From: Homoserinimonas sp. OAct 916
Lineage (GTDB): Bacteria; Actinomycetota; Actinomycetes; Actinomycetales; Microbacteriaceae
Assembly (NCBI RefSeq): GCF_003260275.1
Contig: NZ_QJHB01000005.1
Location: 62,001-126,000 of the forward strand
Length of the DNA stretch: 64,000 bases
Direction: 5' to 3'
Below are positions 43,833-51,754 of the stretch, piece after piece. The notes beneath the pieces were generated by a model. That model made no database searches and was not told where the DNA came from. It saw nothing but the letters and a program-made list of their open reading frames with translations. Every line of letters starts with the position of its first letter. Within the stretch, counting starts at the first letter, position 1. A program made the translations under genes and the position numbers.

Positions 43833-44507
43833 ATGACCCTGAACAGTGATACTGCGGCAGCGGTGATCGTCGACCTGGTGCGCTCACGCCAGCAACCGAA
43901 TCGGGCCGCAGCCCAGGAGGCACTCGTGGCGGCATTGAGCCGGGTCAACGACGCGGTGCCTGCCCTGCAGCCCCTCGCCCCGACGGTCGGAGACGAATCC
44001 CAGGCACTCTACCCAGATGTGCGCTCCGCCGTGCACGCGACCCTCTTGCTTCGCCTTCACCTGCCTGACCCGCTCGACTGCCGTTTTGGCATTGGCCGAG
44101 GGTCATTCGAAACGGTGGGCAGCGGTGACCGCGGCGACATTCAGGACGGACCGGCCTGGTGGACGGCCCGCGACGCGATCATCGAGGCCAAGACCCGGGA
44201 GTCCGGCCGCCATCCGACCCTGCGCACCTGGTATCTGGCGTCCGACCCCGATGCCGACGTACCCGAGCAGGCAATGACCAACTCCTACCTGATGTGCCGC
44301 GACCAGATCGTCAGCACCATGTCGGCACGCAGCAAGCGGCTGCTGCTGGGTCTGTTGAACGGCCACTCACAGGCACGGATGGCCGCAGCCGAGCAGATCA
44401 CGCAGTCGGCGGTCTCGCAGAACCTGCGACGCAGCGGCGCCTACTCCGTGGTCGGCGGCACCGAACTGCTGGCGCCGGGCATCATCGACACGGGGGGTCG
44501 CCCATGA
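43833..44507 (+). CDS. SatD-family protein
   Basis: 224 aa. VIVDLVRSRQQPNRAAAQEAL at the N-terminus and the RFGIGRG / GPAWWTARDAI elements resemble the SatD family (named from an acid-tolerance locus in streptococci; biochemical role unclear). The C-terminus has an HTH-like SKRLLLGLLNGHSQARMAAAEQITQSAVSQNLRRSG, suggesting DNA binding. Its stop overlaps the following membrane protein start (ATGA). Preceded by an AT-rich segment (43740-43790) that probably holds its promoter. Confidence 0.72.
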   Translation: MTLNSDTAAAVIVDLVRSRQQPNRAAAQEALVAALSRVNDAVPALQPLAPTVGDESQALYPDVRSAVHATLLLRLHLPDPLDCRFGIGRGSFETVGSGDRGDIQDGPAWWTARDAIIEAKTRESGRHPTLRTWYLASDPDADVPEQAMTNSYLMCRDQIVSTMSARSKRLLLGLLNGHSQARMAAAEQITQSAVSQNLRRSGAYSVVGGTELLAPGIIDTGGRP

Positions 44508-45211
44508 TTCTGCTCGCACTGCTGCTTGTGACCCTCGGGTCGGCCGACCTGGTGCGGTCCGGTGCCGGGCACGGCACCCGGCCGGTCATGATTCGGATGC
44601 TGCTGATCGGTGGCCTCGTTCTCACGCTCGGCATCTGGGGCACCGGATTGGCCTGGTGGTGGCTGCCTATCGGCCTCGCGGCCCTCGCCGCCTGGACTGC
44701 CTCGACCCGCGGGGTGATGGCGGAGCGCGGCCCGGCCTACCCGTGGCCCGTGATCGGTCTGATCGCGGTGGTGCTGGTGATCCTTGCGGCCGGATCCAAC
44801 GTGCCTGCGGCCGATGGTTGGCTGACCGACTGGTACGCCGCACTCGGAGTGCCGGCCCTGGCCGGGGTCTCCTTCGACACTTTTGCCCTCACGGTGGCCT
44901 GCCTGGTGTTTCTGATCGACACGGCCAACGTCATCGTGCGAATGGTGTTGACCGGCACCGGTGCCCGGAATGAGGCGGGCGCATCCGAGCTGAAGGGCGG
45001 CCGGATGCTCGGGCCGATCGAACGCATCTTCATCTTCGCGATGGCGTTGGCCGGCCAGTACCTGGCGGTCACCGCCGTGATCGCGGCCAAGGGCATCCTG
45101 CGGTTTCCAGAGATCGCCAAGGACAGCAACATCGGCACGAAGGCCGAGTACGTGCTGGTGGGGAGTTTCGTCAGTTGGGGAATCGCCTTTGCATTCCTGC
45201 CGCTACTGTAG
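44504..45211 (+). CDS. Membrane protein with DUF3307-like C-terminus
   Basis: 235 aa, about six to seven membrane helices. The C-terminal IERIFIFAMALAGQYLAVTAVIAAKGILRF then EYVLVGSFVSWGIAFA resembles the AK-S/G-ILRF...EYVLIG ending of DUF3307 proteins, which are genetic partners of SatD in other phyla. Coupled to SatD by a 4-nt overlap. Function unknown. A hairpin directly after the stop ends the pair. Confidence 0.7.
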   Translation: MILLALLLVTLGSADLVRSGAGHGTRPVMIRMLLIGGLVLTLGIWGTGLAWWWLPIGLAALAAWTASTRGVMAERGPAYPWPVIGLIAVVLVILAAGSNVPAADGWLTDWYAALGVPALAGVSFDTFALTVACLVFLIDTANVIVRMVLTGTGARNEAGASELKGGRMLGPIERIFIFAMALAGQYLAVTAVIAAKGILRFPEIAKDSNIGTKAEYVLVGSFVSWGIAFAFLPLL

Positions 45212-45230
45212 TCGTCGTCGCACGACGACT
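45210..45230. terminator. Hairpin directly after the SatD pair
   Basis: AGTCGTCGT, 3-nt loop, ACGACGACT: nine perfect base pairs overlapping the TAG stop codon. No U tract. Confidence 0.55.
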
Positions 45231-45315
45231 CCCGCTTCAGCACCGCTGTAGCTCTGGGCTGATATTCTCCGGATATCAGTGCTCATGAAACGTTGACGAG
45301 GAAAAGGAAGTGCCC

Positions 45316-46458
45316 ATGCCCGAACCTACAGAAGGCCGTGTCGCGGTGTACATCGACTTCGACAACATCGTCATCTCCCGGTACAACCAACTGCACGGCA
45401 AGGGCGTGTTCCAGCGGGACAAGGCTCGCGATTTCGTTCCGACCCGCGCCAACCAGAACACAGAGGTGGGCACCCGGTTCAGCCAGGCGACGGTCGATGT
45501 CGGGGCCATTCTCGACTTCGCCTCCTCGTTCGGCACCATCGTCATCAGCCGCGCATATGCCGACTGGTCGGTGCCGGTCAACGCGAGCTACAAGCAACAG
45601 CTGATCGACCGTGCGGTCGACCTCACCCAGTTGTTTCCCACCGTCGTGTCGATGAAGAACGGTGCCGACATCCGGCTTGCGGTCGACGTGGTCGAAGACC
45701 TGTTTCGTCTGCCCGACCTCACCCATGTGGTGATCGTCGCCGGCGACTCGGACTTCATCGCGCTCGCCCAGCGCTGTCGGCGGCTGGGCCGCTACGTGGT
45801 GGGCATCGGTGTGGCCGGTGGAACCAGCAAGGCGCTCACGTCTGCCTGTGACGAGTTCGCCGACTACGACGCCCTGCCGAGCCTCGCAAGCGACGACCTC
45901 GACCTTGACCTGGAGGCCGATCCCGTCGCCGAAGAAACTGCACCAACGAGTAGACGAGGCTCGTCACGACGCGCGTCTGGCTCGGGCGCCTCGGGCGCTG
46001 CGGGCGGAACAGCTGCAGACGACACGACGGCAGACAGCACGACTGGAGACAGCACGACTGGAGACGGCACAGCTGGAAACGGCACAGCCACCGACGCGCC
46101 CGACGAAAAGTCGACGGTTACCGAGACCGAGCCACAGGCTGCACGCAAGGCTCAGCCGGCGCGACGGGCCTCTGCCGCCGCGACCAAGAAGGCCAAGCCG
46201 GTCACCCCGGATTCCGTCGCCACCGATCTGTTGGTGCGCGCGATGCGCCTGGTCGGCTCAAAACAGGACACCGATTGGATCAACAGCTCTGCCCTGAAGA
46301 ACCAGATGCTCCGAATGGATCCGGCGTTCAGCGAGCGTGCACTGGGCTTCAGCAAGTTCACCGACTTCGTGAAGTCGCGAAGCCACGCGATCGAGCTCAA
46401 GGAAGACGGCCAGACCCGCTTGTTCCGACTGCATGCCGTGTCGAAGTCGACCGAGTAG
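45316..46458 (+). CDS. NYN-domain RNase-like protein with C-terminal OST-HTH/LOTUS domain
   Basis: 380 aa. PIN-like NYN domain at the N-terminus: VAVYIDFDNIVIS (catalytic Asp pair), NGADIRLAVDVVED, and VVIVAGDSDFIALAQRCRRLGRYVVGIG. A disordered Thr/Gly/Asp linker (about 205-290) is followed by a LOTUS-like domain (DLLVRAMRLVGSKQDTDWINSSALKNQMLRMDPAFSERALGFSKFTDFVKS). Likely an RNA-processing or RNA-binding nuclease. ATG at 45316 preferred (AGGA 7 nt upstream). Linker repeats are 15 bp, in frame. Confidence 0.9.
   Translation: MPEPTEGRVAVYIDFDNIVISRYNQLHGKGVFQRDKARDFVPTRANQNTEVGTRFSQATVDVGAILDFASSFGTIVISRAYADWSVPVNASYKQQLIDRAVDLTQLFPTVVSMKNGADIRLAVDVVEDLFRLPDLTHVVIVAGDSDFIALAQRCRRLGRYVVGIGVAGGTSKALTSACDEFADYDALPSLASDDLDLDLEADPVAEETAPTSRRGSSRRASGSGASGAAGGTAADDTTADSTTGDSTTGDGTAGNGTATDAPDEKSTVTETEPQAARKAQPARRASAAATKKAKPVTPDSVATDLLVRAMRLVGSKQDTDWINSSALKNQMLRMDPAFSERALGFSKFTDFVKSRSHAIELKEDGQTRLFRLHAVSKSTE
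46033..46092. repeat. Four in-frame 15-bp units in the NYN protein linker
   Basis: GACAGCACGACTGGA at 46033 and 46048, then variants at 46063 and 46078, encoding DSTTG, DSTTG, DGTAG, NGTAT. Unit length keeps frame, so copy-number change alters only linker length. Confidence 0.9.
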
Positions 46459-46504
46459 GCGGCTCACGAAAGCGAGCACCAGAGAGGCCACTTTCAGGGA
46501 AAGG

Positions 46505-46552
46505 GGTCACGAAGAGCTGGGGTCACGAAGAGCTGGGCCACGAAGAGCCGGC
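46505..46552. repeat. Three 16-bp units, GGTCACGAAGAGCTGG
   Basis: Exact copies at 46505 and 46521 and a variant at 46537, filling the spacer between the convergent NYN and Nudix genes. The array ends at the Nudix stop codon. Confidence 0.85.
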
Positions 46553-46553
46553 A

Positions 46554-47120
46554 TCACGAAAGGCGACGCCGGAGACCCGTCCAGCTCGCGGCGAACCCCG
46601 GATGCAGTGGCAGCCGGTCGATCTCATCCATCGGCACCCAGCTGAGCGCGGCCGACTCCGCATCGCCGATCACGGGGTCGAAGTCTTCGAGCGCTTCGGC
46701 GACGACGGTGGTGTACGACCAGAACCCACGGTCGAAGACCTGCTCGAACTCGACGCGCAACAGCGCCGGCGGCACCCCGGCCTCTTCGTTCGCTTCTCGG
46801 ACCGCGGCGTCCACCGCGCTCTCCCCCAGCTTGCGGGCACCGCCCGGCAGCCCCCACGTGTCGCCGTAATGACTCCAGGTTGCCCGGAGCTGCAACAATA
46901 CGCCGGCGTCCGGGTGGTGGGCCAGCAAGCCGGCCGCCCCGTGCGTTCCCCAGTATTTCTCACCATTCGGACCGTGTACCCAGGCGTCACCGCTGCCATG
47001 GGCGCGCCGTTGCAAATCGGCGTGCGCGTCGGCACGAATGATGCGGCGGCCCGAACCCGACTGCGGCGCCACGGCCCCGCCTGCATCGAGCGGCCCGATG
47101 CCAGCTGGAGAATCGCTCAT
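46554..47120 (-). CDS. Nudix hydrolase
   Basis: 188 aa. A complete Nudix box, GGARKLGESAVDAAVREANEEAGV, matches GX5EX7REUXEEXGU. Upstream GDTWGLPGG and downstream region typical of the fold. Substrate (nucleotide sugar, oxidised nucleotide, other) not predictable. Lies between two repeat-bearing spacers. Confidence 0.93.
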   Translation of the reverse strand: MSDSPAGIGPLDAGGAVAPQSGSGRRIIRADAHADLQRRAHGSGDAWVHGPNGEKYWGTHGAAGLLAHHPDAGVLLQLRATWSHYGDTWGLPGGARKLGESAVDAAVREANEEAGVPPALLRVEFEQVFDRGFWSYTTVVAEALEDFDPVIGDAESAALSWVPMDEIDRLPLHPGFAASWTGLRRRLS

Positions 47121-47169
47121 ACCCTCCAGTCTGCCACTGCGCCCAGTCGGCCACTGCGACCAGTTCGTT

Positions 47170-47219
47170 GCAGTGGCCTGCTCGTCGCAGTGGCCTGCTC
47201 GTCGCAGTGCGGCGCACTC
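47170..47219. repeat. 17-bp tandem repeat, GCAGTGGCCTGCTCGTC
   Basis: Exact copies at 47170 and 47187 and a partial third at 47204, in the spacer between the Nudix start and the stop of the E1-like gene. Confidence 0.8.
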
Positions 47220-49638
47220 AGACGAGGTCGACCGCGGCCCGCACGATCGACGCCGTGTCGATGCCGTGAATCAGATAGGCATCTTCCACGCTCGACGACT
47301 GGCCGAACTCGGTGACGCCGAGATTACGGATGCGGTCACCGCGGACGCCGGCCAAAAAGGCCAGGGTGTGCGGATGCCCATCCATCACTGTCACGATAGG
47401 CGCCCGGTTGTGTGCCGGGAACAGCGTGTCGATGATGGCGCTGCGTGGTGTGGCATCCACCCTGTCGCGGTTCTGGAATGCGCGGAAGACCAGATCGGGA
47501 CTCGTCAGGCAGACCACGCCGGCGATGATTCCGATCCGGGCCAGCTGTTCGGCTGCTGCCAGCACCTCGGGCATCATGACGCCCACTCCGACCAGGGTCA
47601 CCTGTTCGGCGGGGTGCGTTGTCAGCCGGTAGCCTCCAGCCACGACGTGCTCTCGACGGCGCTCGAGCAGCACTTCGTCACGCGGAAGTGCGGCCAGCAC
47701 CTGGTCGATGGGCCGGGTGGACAACCGAAAGTAGGCGCTCTGGCCCTCGGGCTTTCCGATCTGGGCCATGGTCGAGAGCAGGCACCACTCGAGATCCTGC
47801 GCGAATGCCGGCTCCCACGAGATGCAGCCGGGCTGTTCGATGCCGATCGAGGGGGTCATGATCGACTGGTGTGCCCCGCCCTCCGGGGCCAGAGTCACGC
47901 CCGAGGGAGTACCGACCAGTATCGACTGCCCGCCGGCGTAGATGCCGTATGACCACGGCTCCAGCGCCCTCGTCACGAACGGGTCGTAGATCGTGGCTAT
48001 CGGGATCAGCGGTTTGCCCCACCTGCTCCACGTGGCCCCGAGTTCACCGGCCAGGCAGACCAGGTTCATCTCGGCGATGCCCAGCGCGATATGTTGCCCG
48101 CTCGGGCCCTCAGCCCAGGTGAGCAGCCGGTCGGCGTCATCGGCGAACCAGTCGTGCCGGTCTCCCACGCTCCAGACCCCGGTCTTGTTGATCCAGCCGC
48201 CGAGGTTGGTCGAGGATGCCACATCGGGGCTGAGTGTGACCACCCGCTCGGCCGCCTCCGGTGCCGCCCGGCGAAAGTCGGAGAGAAATCGGCCCAGCAC
48301 CGCCTGGGTGGAGATGGTCGCCCGGTAGCCCCACGGCAGCTGGGTGGGAATGTCGACGTCCGAGCCATGGGGGACTTCGGGGCGCGCCAGGCGCTCGGCC
48401 GCGGCTGCACACACTGCGGCCGCTTCGGTTCCGGCTGCGAACCGGTGCCACGGAGACTCAAGCTCCATACCCGAGAGCGTGGCCAGTTGCTCCATCTGCG
48501 TCTCGGTCAACTGTGCCGCATGGTTATTCGGATGGCCCTCGGTCGCCAGCCCGCGGCCCTTCACTGTGTAGGCGAAGATGACGCTGGGCCTGCCCGGGTC
48601 CACCTCGCGGTACGTCTCGAGCAGCACCCGGATGTCGTGCCCTCCCAGGTCGCGGATCGCGGCCGCCAACTCCCGCGCACCCAATCCGCCAACCAGCTTT
48701 TGCAGCGCGGCCGGCGGGTTCTCCCCCAACAGACGCTCGTGCAGCTCGTCAGGATGGCTGCGCAGCAGGCGTTGATATTCCTCATTCGGCATGTCTTTGA
48801 GCCGTTGCTGCAACTCAGGTCCGCCGCCCTGTTGGAACAGTGCCTGCAGGCGCCTGCCCCACTTGACCGTGAGCACCTGCCAGCCGGCCGCGTGGAACAG
48901 TCCCTGCAGGCGTTCGATCTGCACATCGGGGATCACACGATCGAGCGACTGCCGGTTGAGATCGACGATCCAGAGCAACTCGCCCAGCTGTGGCACCTCG
49001 GGGTCGCCGATCGCCTCCCACACAGCACCCTCGTCGAGCTCGGCGTCGCCGAGCAGACTGATGAATCGGCCACCCCTCGGAGTGTCTGGAAACTTGTCTC
49101 TCAGATAGCGATGCGACAACGCCGCCCAGAGTGGTGCGGTGGCGCCGATGCCTACGCTGCCGGTGGAGAAGTCGACGGTATCGGGATCCTTGGTGCGGCT
49201 CGGGTAACTCTGCAACCCGCCCTTCTCGCGCAATCGGGGCAGATAGGACTCGTCGAGGTCGCCCAACAGGTAGTTGATCGCGTGCAGTGCCGGGGACGCA
49301 TGCGGTTTGACCGAGACGCGGTCGTGGCGGGTCAGCTCAGAGAACCAGAGCGAAACCATGATGCCCACCATCGATGCGCTCGAGGCCTGGTGACCTCCGG
49401 CCTTCACCCCTGACGAGTTGTCGCGTCCGCGGTTGGCTGCGTCAACGATCGCCGTCGACAGCCAGAGCACACGTTGCGCGATCTCATCCAATGCGTCGGC
49501 ATCGAGCGAAGCCGCCGCCGAAAGTGGCCGGTCGTTGACACTCGGCTCCCGCTCGCCGGCGGTGGGAGCGTCCACGTCGAGGGCATCCACGTCGGTTCTC
49601 TCGGTGTCGGTGTCGCGGTGGTCAATGGCGTCGGGCAT
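47218..49638 (-). CDS. Thiamine-diphosphate enzyme, homodimeric pyruvate dehydrogenase E1/transketolase-like
   Basis: 806 aa, single-chain E1 layout but about 100 residues shorter than AceE. ThDP fold: GHQASSASMVGIMVSLWFSEL, KPHASPALHAINYLLG, the GDGX-like segment LLGDAELDEGAVWEAIGDP with VDLNRQSLDRV, then a transketolase pyrimidine domain (SPDVASSTNLGGWI, HIALGIAEMNLVCLAGELG) and C-terminal domain. No E2/E3 genes adjacent. Substrate uncertain: pyruvate or another 2-oxo acid/ketose. An upstream disordered stretch of about 50 residues is rich in Asp. Confidence 0.82.
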   Translation of the reverse strand: MPDAIDHRDTDTERTDVDALDVDAPTAGEREPSVNDRPLSAAASLDADALDEIAQRVLWLSTAIVDAANRGRDNSSGVKAGGHQASSASMVGIMVSLWFSELTRHDRVSVKPHASPALHAINYLLGDLDESYLPRLREKGGLQSYPSRTKDPDTVDFSTGSVGIGATAPLWAALSHRYLRDKFPDTPRGGRFISLLGDAELDEGAVWEAIGDPEVPQLGELLWIVDLNRQSLDRVIPDVQIERLQGLFHAAGWQVLTVKWGRRLQALFQQGGGPELQQRLKDMPNEEYQRLLRSHPDELHERLLGENPPAALQKLVGGLGARELAAAIRDLGGHDIRVLLETYREVDPGRPSVIFAYTVKGRGLATEGHPNNHAAQLTETQMEQLATLSGMELESPWHRFAAGTEAAAVCAAAAERLARPEVPHGSDVDIPTQLPWGYRATISTQAVLGRFLSDFRRAAPEAAERVVTLSPDVASSTNLGGWINKTGVWSVGDRHDWFADDADRLLTWAEGPSGQHIALGIAEMNLVCLAGELGATWSRWGKPLIPIATIYDPFVTRALEPWSYGIYAGGQSILVGTPSGVTLAPEGGAHQSIMTPSIGIEQPGCISWEPAFAQDLEWCLLSTMAQIGKPEGQSAYFRLSTRPIDQVLAALPRDEVLLERRREHVVAGGYRLTTHPAEQVTLVGVGVMMPEVLAAAEQLARIGIIAGVVCLTSPDLVFRAFQNRDRVDATPRSAIIDTLFPAHNRAPIVTVMDGHPHTLAFLAGVRGDRIRNLGVTEFGQSSSVEDAYLIHGIDTASIVRAAVDLV

Positions 49639-49703
49639 GGCGGGGTACTCCTGATGTGATCTGCCGCGCTGGGCGGTCGAGTGGTGCTGACTCTCGAGGC
49701 GGA

Positions 49704-49737
49704 CCCAGGGGCGGCTGTGTGAGCACCCGCCCCTGGG
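49704..49737 (-). terminator. Terminator hairpin of acdS
   Basis: Perfect 11-bp stem, CCCAGGGGCGG and its complement, with a 12-nt loop, 13 bp past the acdS stop on the minus strand. It separates acdS from the downstream E1-like gene. Confidence 0.75.
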
Positions 49738-49749
49738 GGTTGCTCCAGC

Positions 49750-50760
49750 CTAGGAGCGGAAGAGGCCGCTGTAGGCGTTCAGGGCCAACTGGCCGCCGAG
49801 GTGCGCGTAGAGCACGTTGCTGGTCGCCGGAATCTCGCGGCTGGTCACCAGGTCGATCAGGCCGTCGAGCGACTTGCCCTCGTAGACCGGATCGGTGATG
49901 AAACCCTCCAGTGAGGCTCCGAGGCGGATCGCCTCCAGCGTCGACTCGACCGGGATGCCGTACCGGTCGCCGGCCCAACCCTCCATCACGGTGATCTCGT
50001 CGTCGCGCAGTTCACGCTCCACACCGATCAGTTCGGCGGTGTTGCGGGCGATGCGAGCCACCTGCTCCCTGGTCTTCTCGATGGTGGCCGAGGCATCGAT
50101 GCCGATCACTCGGCGCGGTGTGTCCTGGCCGGCGAACCCGGCGATCATGCCCGCGTGGGTCGACCCGGTGACCGTGCACACCACGATGGTGTCGAAGAAG
50201 ATGCCGAGGTCTTTCTCCTGCTGCTCAACCTCATAGGCCCAGTTCGCGAAGCCCAGACCGCCCAGCTTGTGGTCAGACGCGCCCGCGGGAATCGCGTAGG
50301 GCTTGCCACCGGCCGCCTCCACCTCGTGGATGGCCTGCTCCCAGCTGGAGCGAATTCCGATGTCGAAGCCGGCGTCATCGAGGCGCACGTCGGCCCCCAT
50401 GATGCGGGAGAGCTGGATGTTGCCGACGCGGTCGCTCAGCGGGTCTGGCCAGTCGACCCAGTTCTCCTGAACCAGACGCGCCTTGAGCCCGAGCTTCGCT
50501 GCGACCGCAGCAACCTGGCGGGTGTGGTTCGACTGGTAGCCCCCGATCGAGACCAGTGTGTCAGCGCCCTGGGCCAGGGCATCGGGCACCAGGTACTCGA
50601 GCTTTCGCGTCTTGTTGCCGCCGAACGCCAAACCACTGTTCACGTCTTCACGCTTCGCCCAGATCTGGGCGCCACCGAGGTGCTGGCTGAGGCGCGGCAG
50701 AGGATGCACCGGGCTCGGACCGAACGTCAGGGGGTACCGTTCGAAATCGGTGATGGCCAT
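49750..50760 (-). CDS. acdS: 1-aminocyclopropane-1-carboxylate deaminase
   Basis: PLP enzyme splitting ACC, the plant ethylene precursor, to 2-oxobutyrate and ammonia. 336 aa, family length. [10 protein letters not shown] contains the PLP Lys; [16 protein letters not shown] and TGSTHAGM follow. Residues that separate true ACC deaminases from D-cysteine desulfhydrases are seen: the Tyr-Glu pair in DPVYEGKS and Leu in YAHLGG. Start at [21 protein letters not shown], behind AAAGGAG. Divergent from a GntR regulator that probably controls it. Confidence 0.92.
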   Translation of the reverse strand: MAITDFERYPLTFGPSPVHPLPRLSQHLGGAQIWAKREDVNSGLAFGGNKTRKLEYLVPDALAQGADTLVSIGGYQSNHTRQVAAVAAKLGLKARLVQENWVDWPDPLSDRVGNIQLSRIMGADVRLDDAGFDIGIRSSWEQAIHEVEAAGGKPYAIPAGASDHKLGGLGFANWAYEVEQQEKDLGIFFDTIVVCTVTGSTHAGMIAGFAGQDTPRRVIGIDASATIEKTREQVARIARNTAELIGVERELRDDEITVMEGWAGDRYGIPVESTLEAIRLGASLEGFITDPVYEGKSLDGLIDLVTSREIPATSNVLYAHLGGQLALNAYSGLFRS

Positions 50761-50795
50761 GAAAACTCCTTTGTCGCGGGAAATGAGGCCTGACA

Positions 50796-50809
50796 TGCAA
50801 TATATTGCA
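50796..50809. promoter_or_regulatory. Perfect palindrome between acdS and gntR, candidate operator
   Basis: TGCAATATATTGCA, a perfect 14-bp AT-rich palindrome in an otherwise GC-rich context, 36 bp before acdS and 36 bp before the regulator gene. Placement midway between divergent genes fits a GntR/FCD dimer site overlapping -10-like TATATT. Confidence 0.65.
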
Positions 50810-50844
50810 CATCACAGCTCGTTGCAACCATTAGAATTGGAGGC

Positions 50845-51498
50845 ATGCCGGTTCCATCCCATGACGGAGTGCACAAGCGGTCCCTGCTCAGGGATGACGT
50901 CTACCGCTCCATCCGCGACGCCATCGTCGATGGCACGCTCGCGCCCGGGGAACGGCTGAAAGACTCCGAACTGGAGTCGTGGCTGGGCGTCAGTCGCACC
51001 CCCATCCGCGAAGCGCTGCTGCGCCTGGAACGGGCCGGGCTCGTGATTGCGCAGCCGGGCAGATCCACGTCGGTGGCGCCGTTCGATCTGGCCTCGGCCC
51101 TGAACGCCCAACAGGTGGCCGCGTCGATGCACGAACTGGCGGCGCGGTTGGCCGTGCCACGCCTGCCGACCGATGCGCTGGCCACGATGACCACGGCCAA
51201 CGACCGCTTCGAGGCCGCACTCGAGCTACTCGATGTCGAGGGCGCACTGGCGGCAGATGATGACTTTCACGAGGTTTTCGTGGCCGCCAGCGGCAACCCC
51301 ATGATTCGTGAGGTACTGGAACAGATGACCCCGGTGCTGCGCCGCGTCGAACGGATGCGGTTCTCATCGTTTGCCGCCCGCGAATCCGTTGAACAGCACA
51401 GGCGCATCATCGAACTCTCCCGGGCGGGCGACGCCGACGGTGCCGCCGACGCCGCACGCGAGAACTGGTCAACGCTCGCCTACGCGCACACAGACTGA
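50845..51498 (+). CDS. GntR-family regulator with FCD ligand domain
   Basis: 217 aa. Winged HTH about 12-78 (RDDVYRSIRDAIVDGTLAPGERLKDSELESWLGVSRTPIREALLRLERAGLVIAQPG), then an all-helical FCD domain with DDDFHEVFVAASGNPM and EQHRRIIELSRAGDA, holding Asp/His metal-ligand residues. Divergent from acdS with a shared 84-bp spacer, so it is the likely ACC-responsive (or related amino acid) regulator. Confidence 0.92.
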   Translation: MPVPSHDGVHKRSLLRDDVYRSIRDAIVDGTLAPGERLKDSELESWLGVSRTPIREALLRLERAGLVIAQPGRSTSVAPFDLASALNAQQVAASMHELAARLAVPRLPTDALATMTTANDRFEAALELLDVEGALAADDDFHEVFVAASGNPMIREVLEQMTPVLRRVERMRFSSFAARESVEQHRRIIELSRAGDADGAADAARENWSTLAYAHTD

Positions 51499-51754
51499 CC
51501 CACCCGCCCCGCCCTGTTGGTTGGTTGGTTGGAACACCAGACGGCTGACGGCGCAACGACGGCCACCGCATGGTAGCCAGTCCGGTTGAGATTCTCATTC
51601 AGTCGTCACCCCGGAGCACACTCGTCGCAGCGGTTTGTGCTGAGATCCGACGAATCGGCGGAGGAGGGAACATTATGCTGAAACAGCGACCGCGCGGTCG
51701 CCAATCGGTGGCGTGCCGGGGTCGCACCAGCCGCCCGAGGCCAAAGGATGCACC

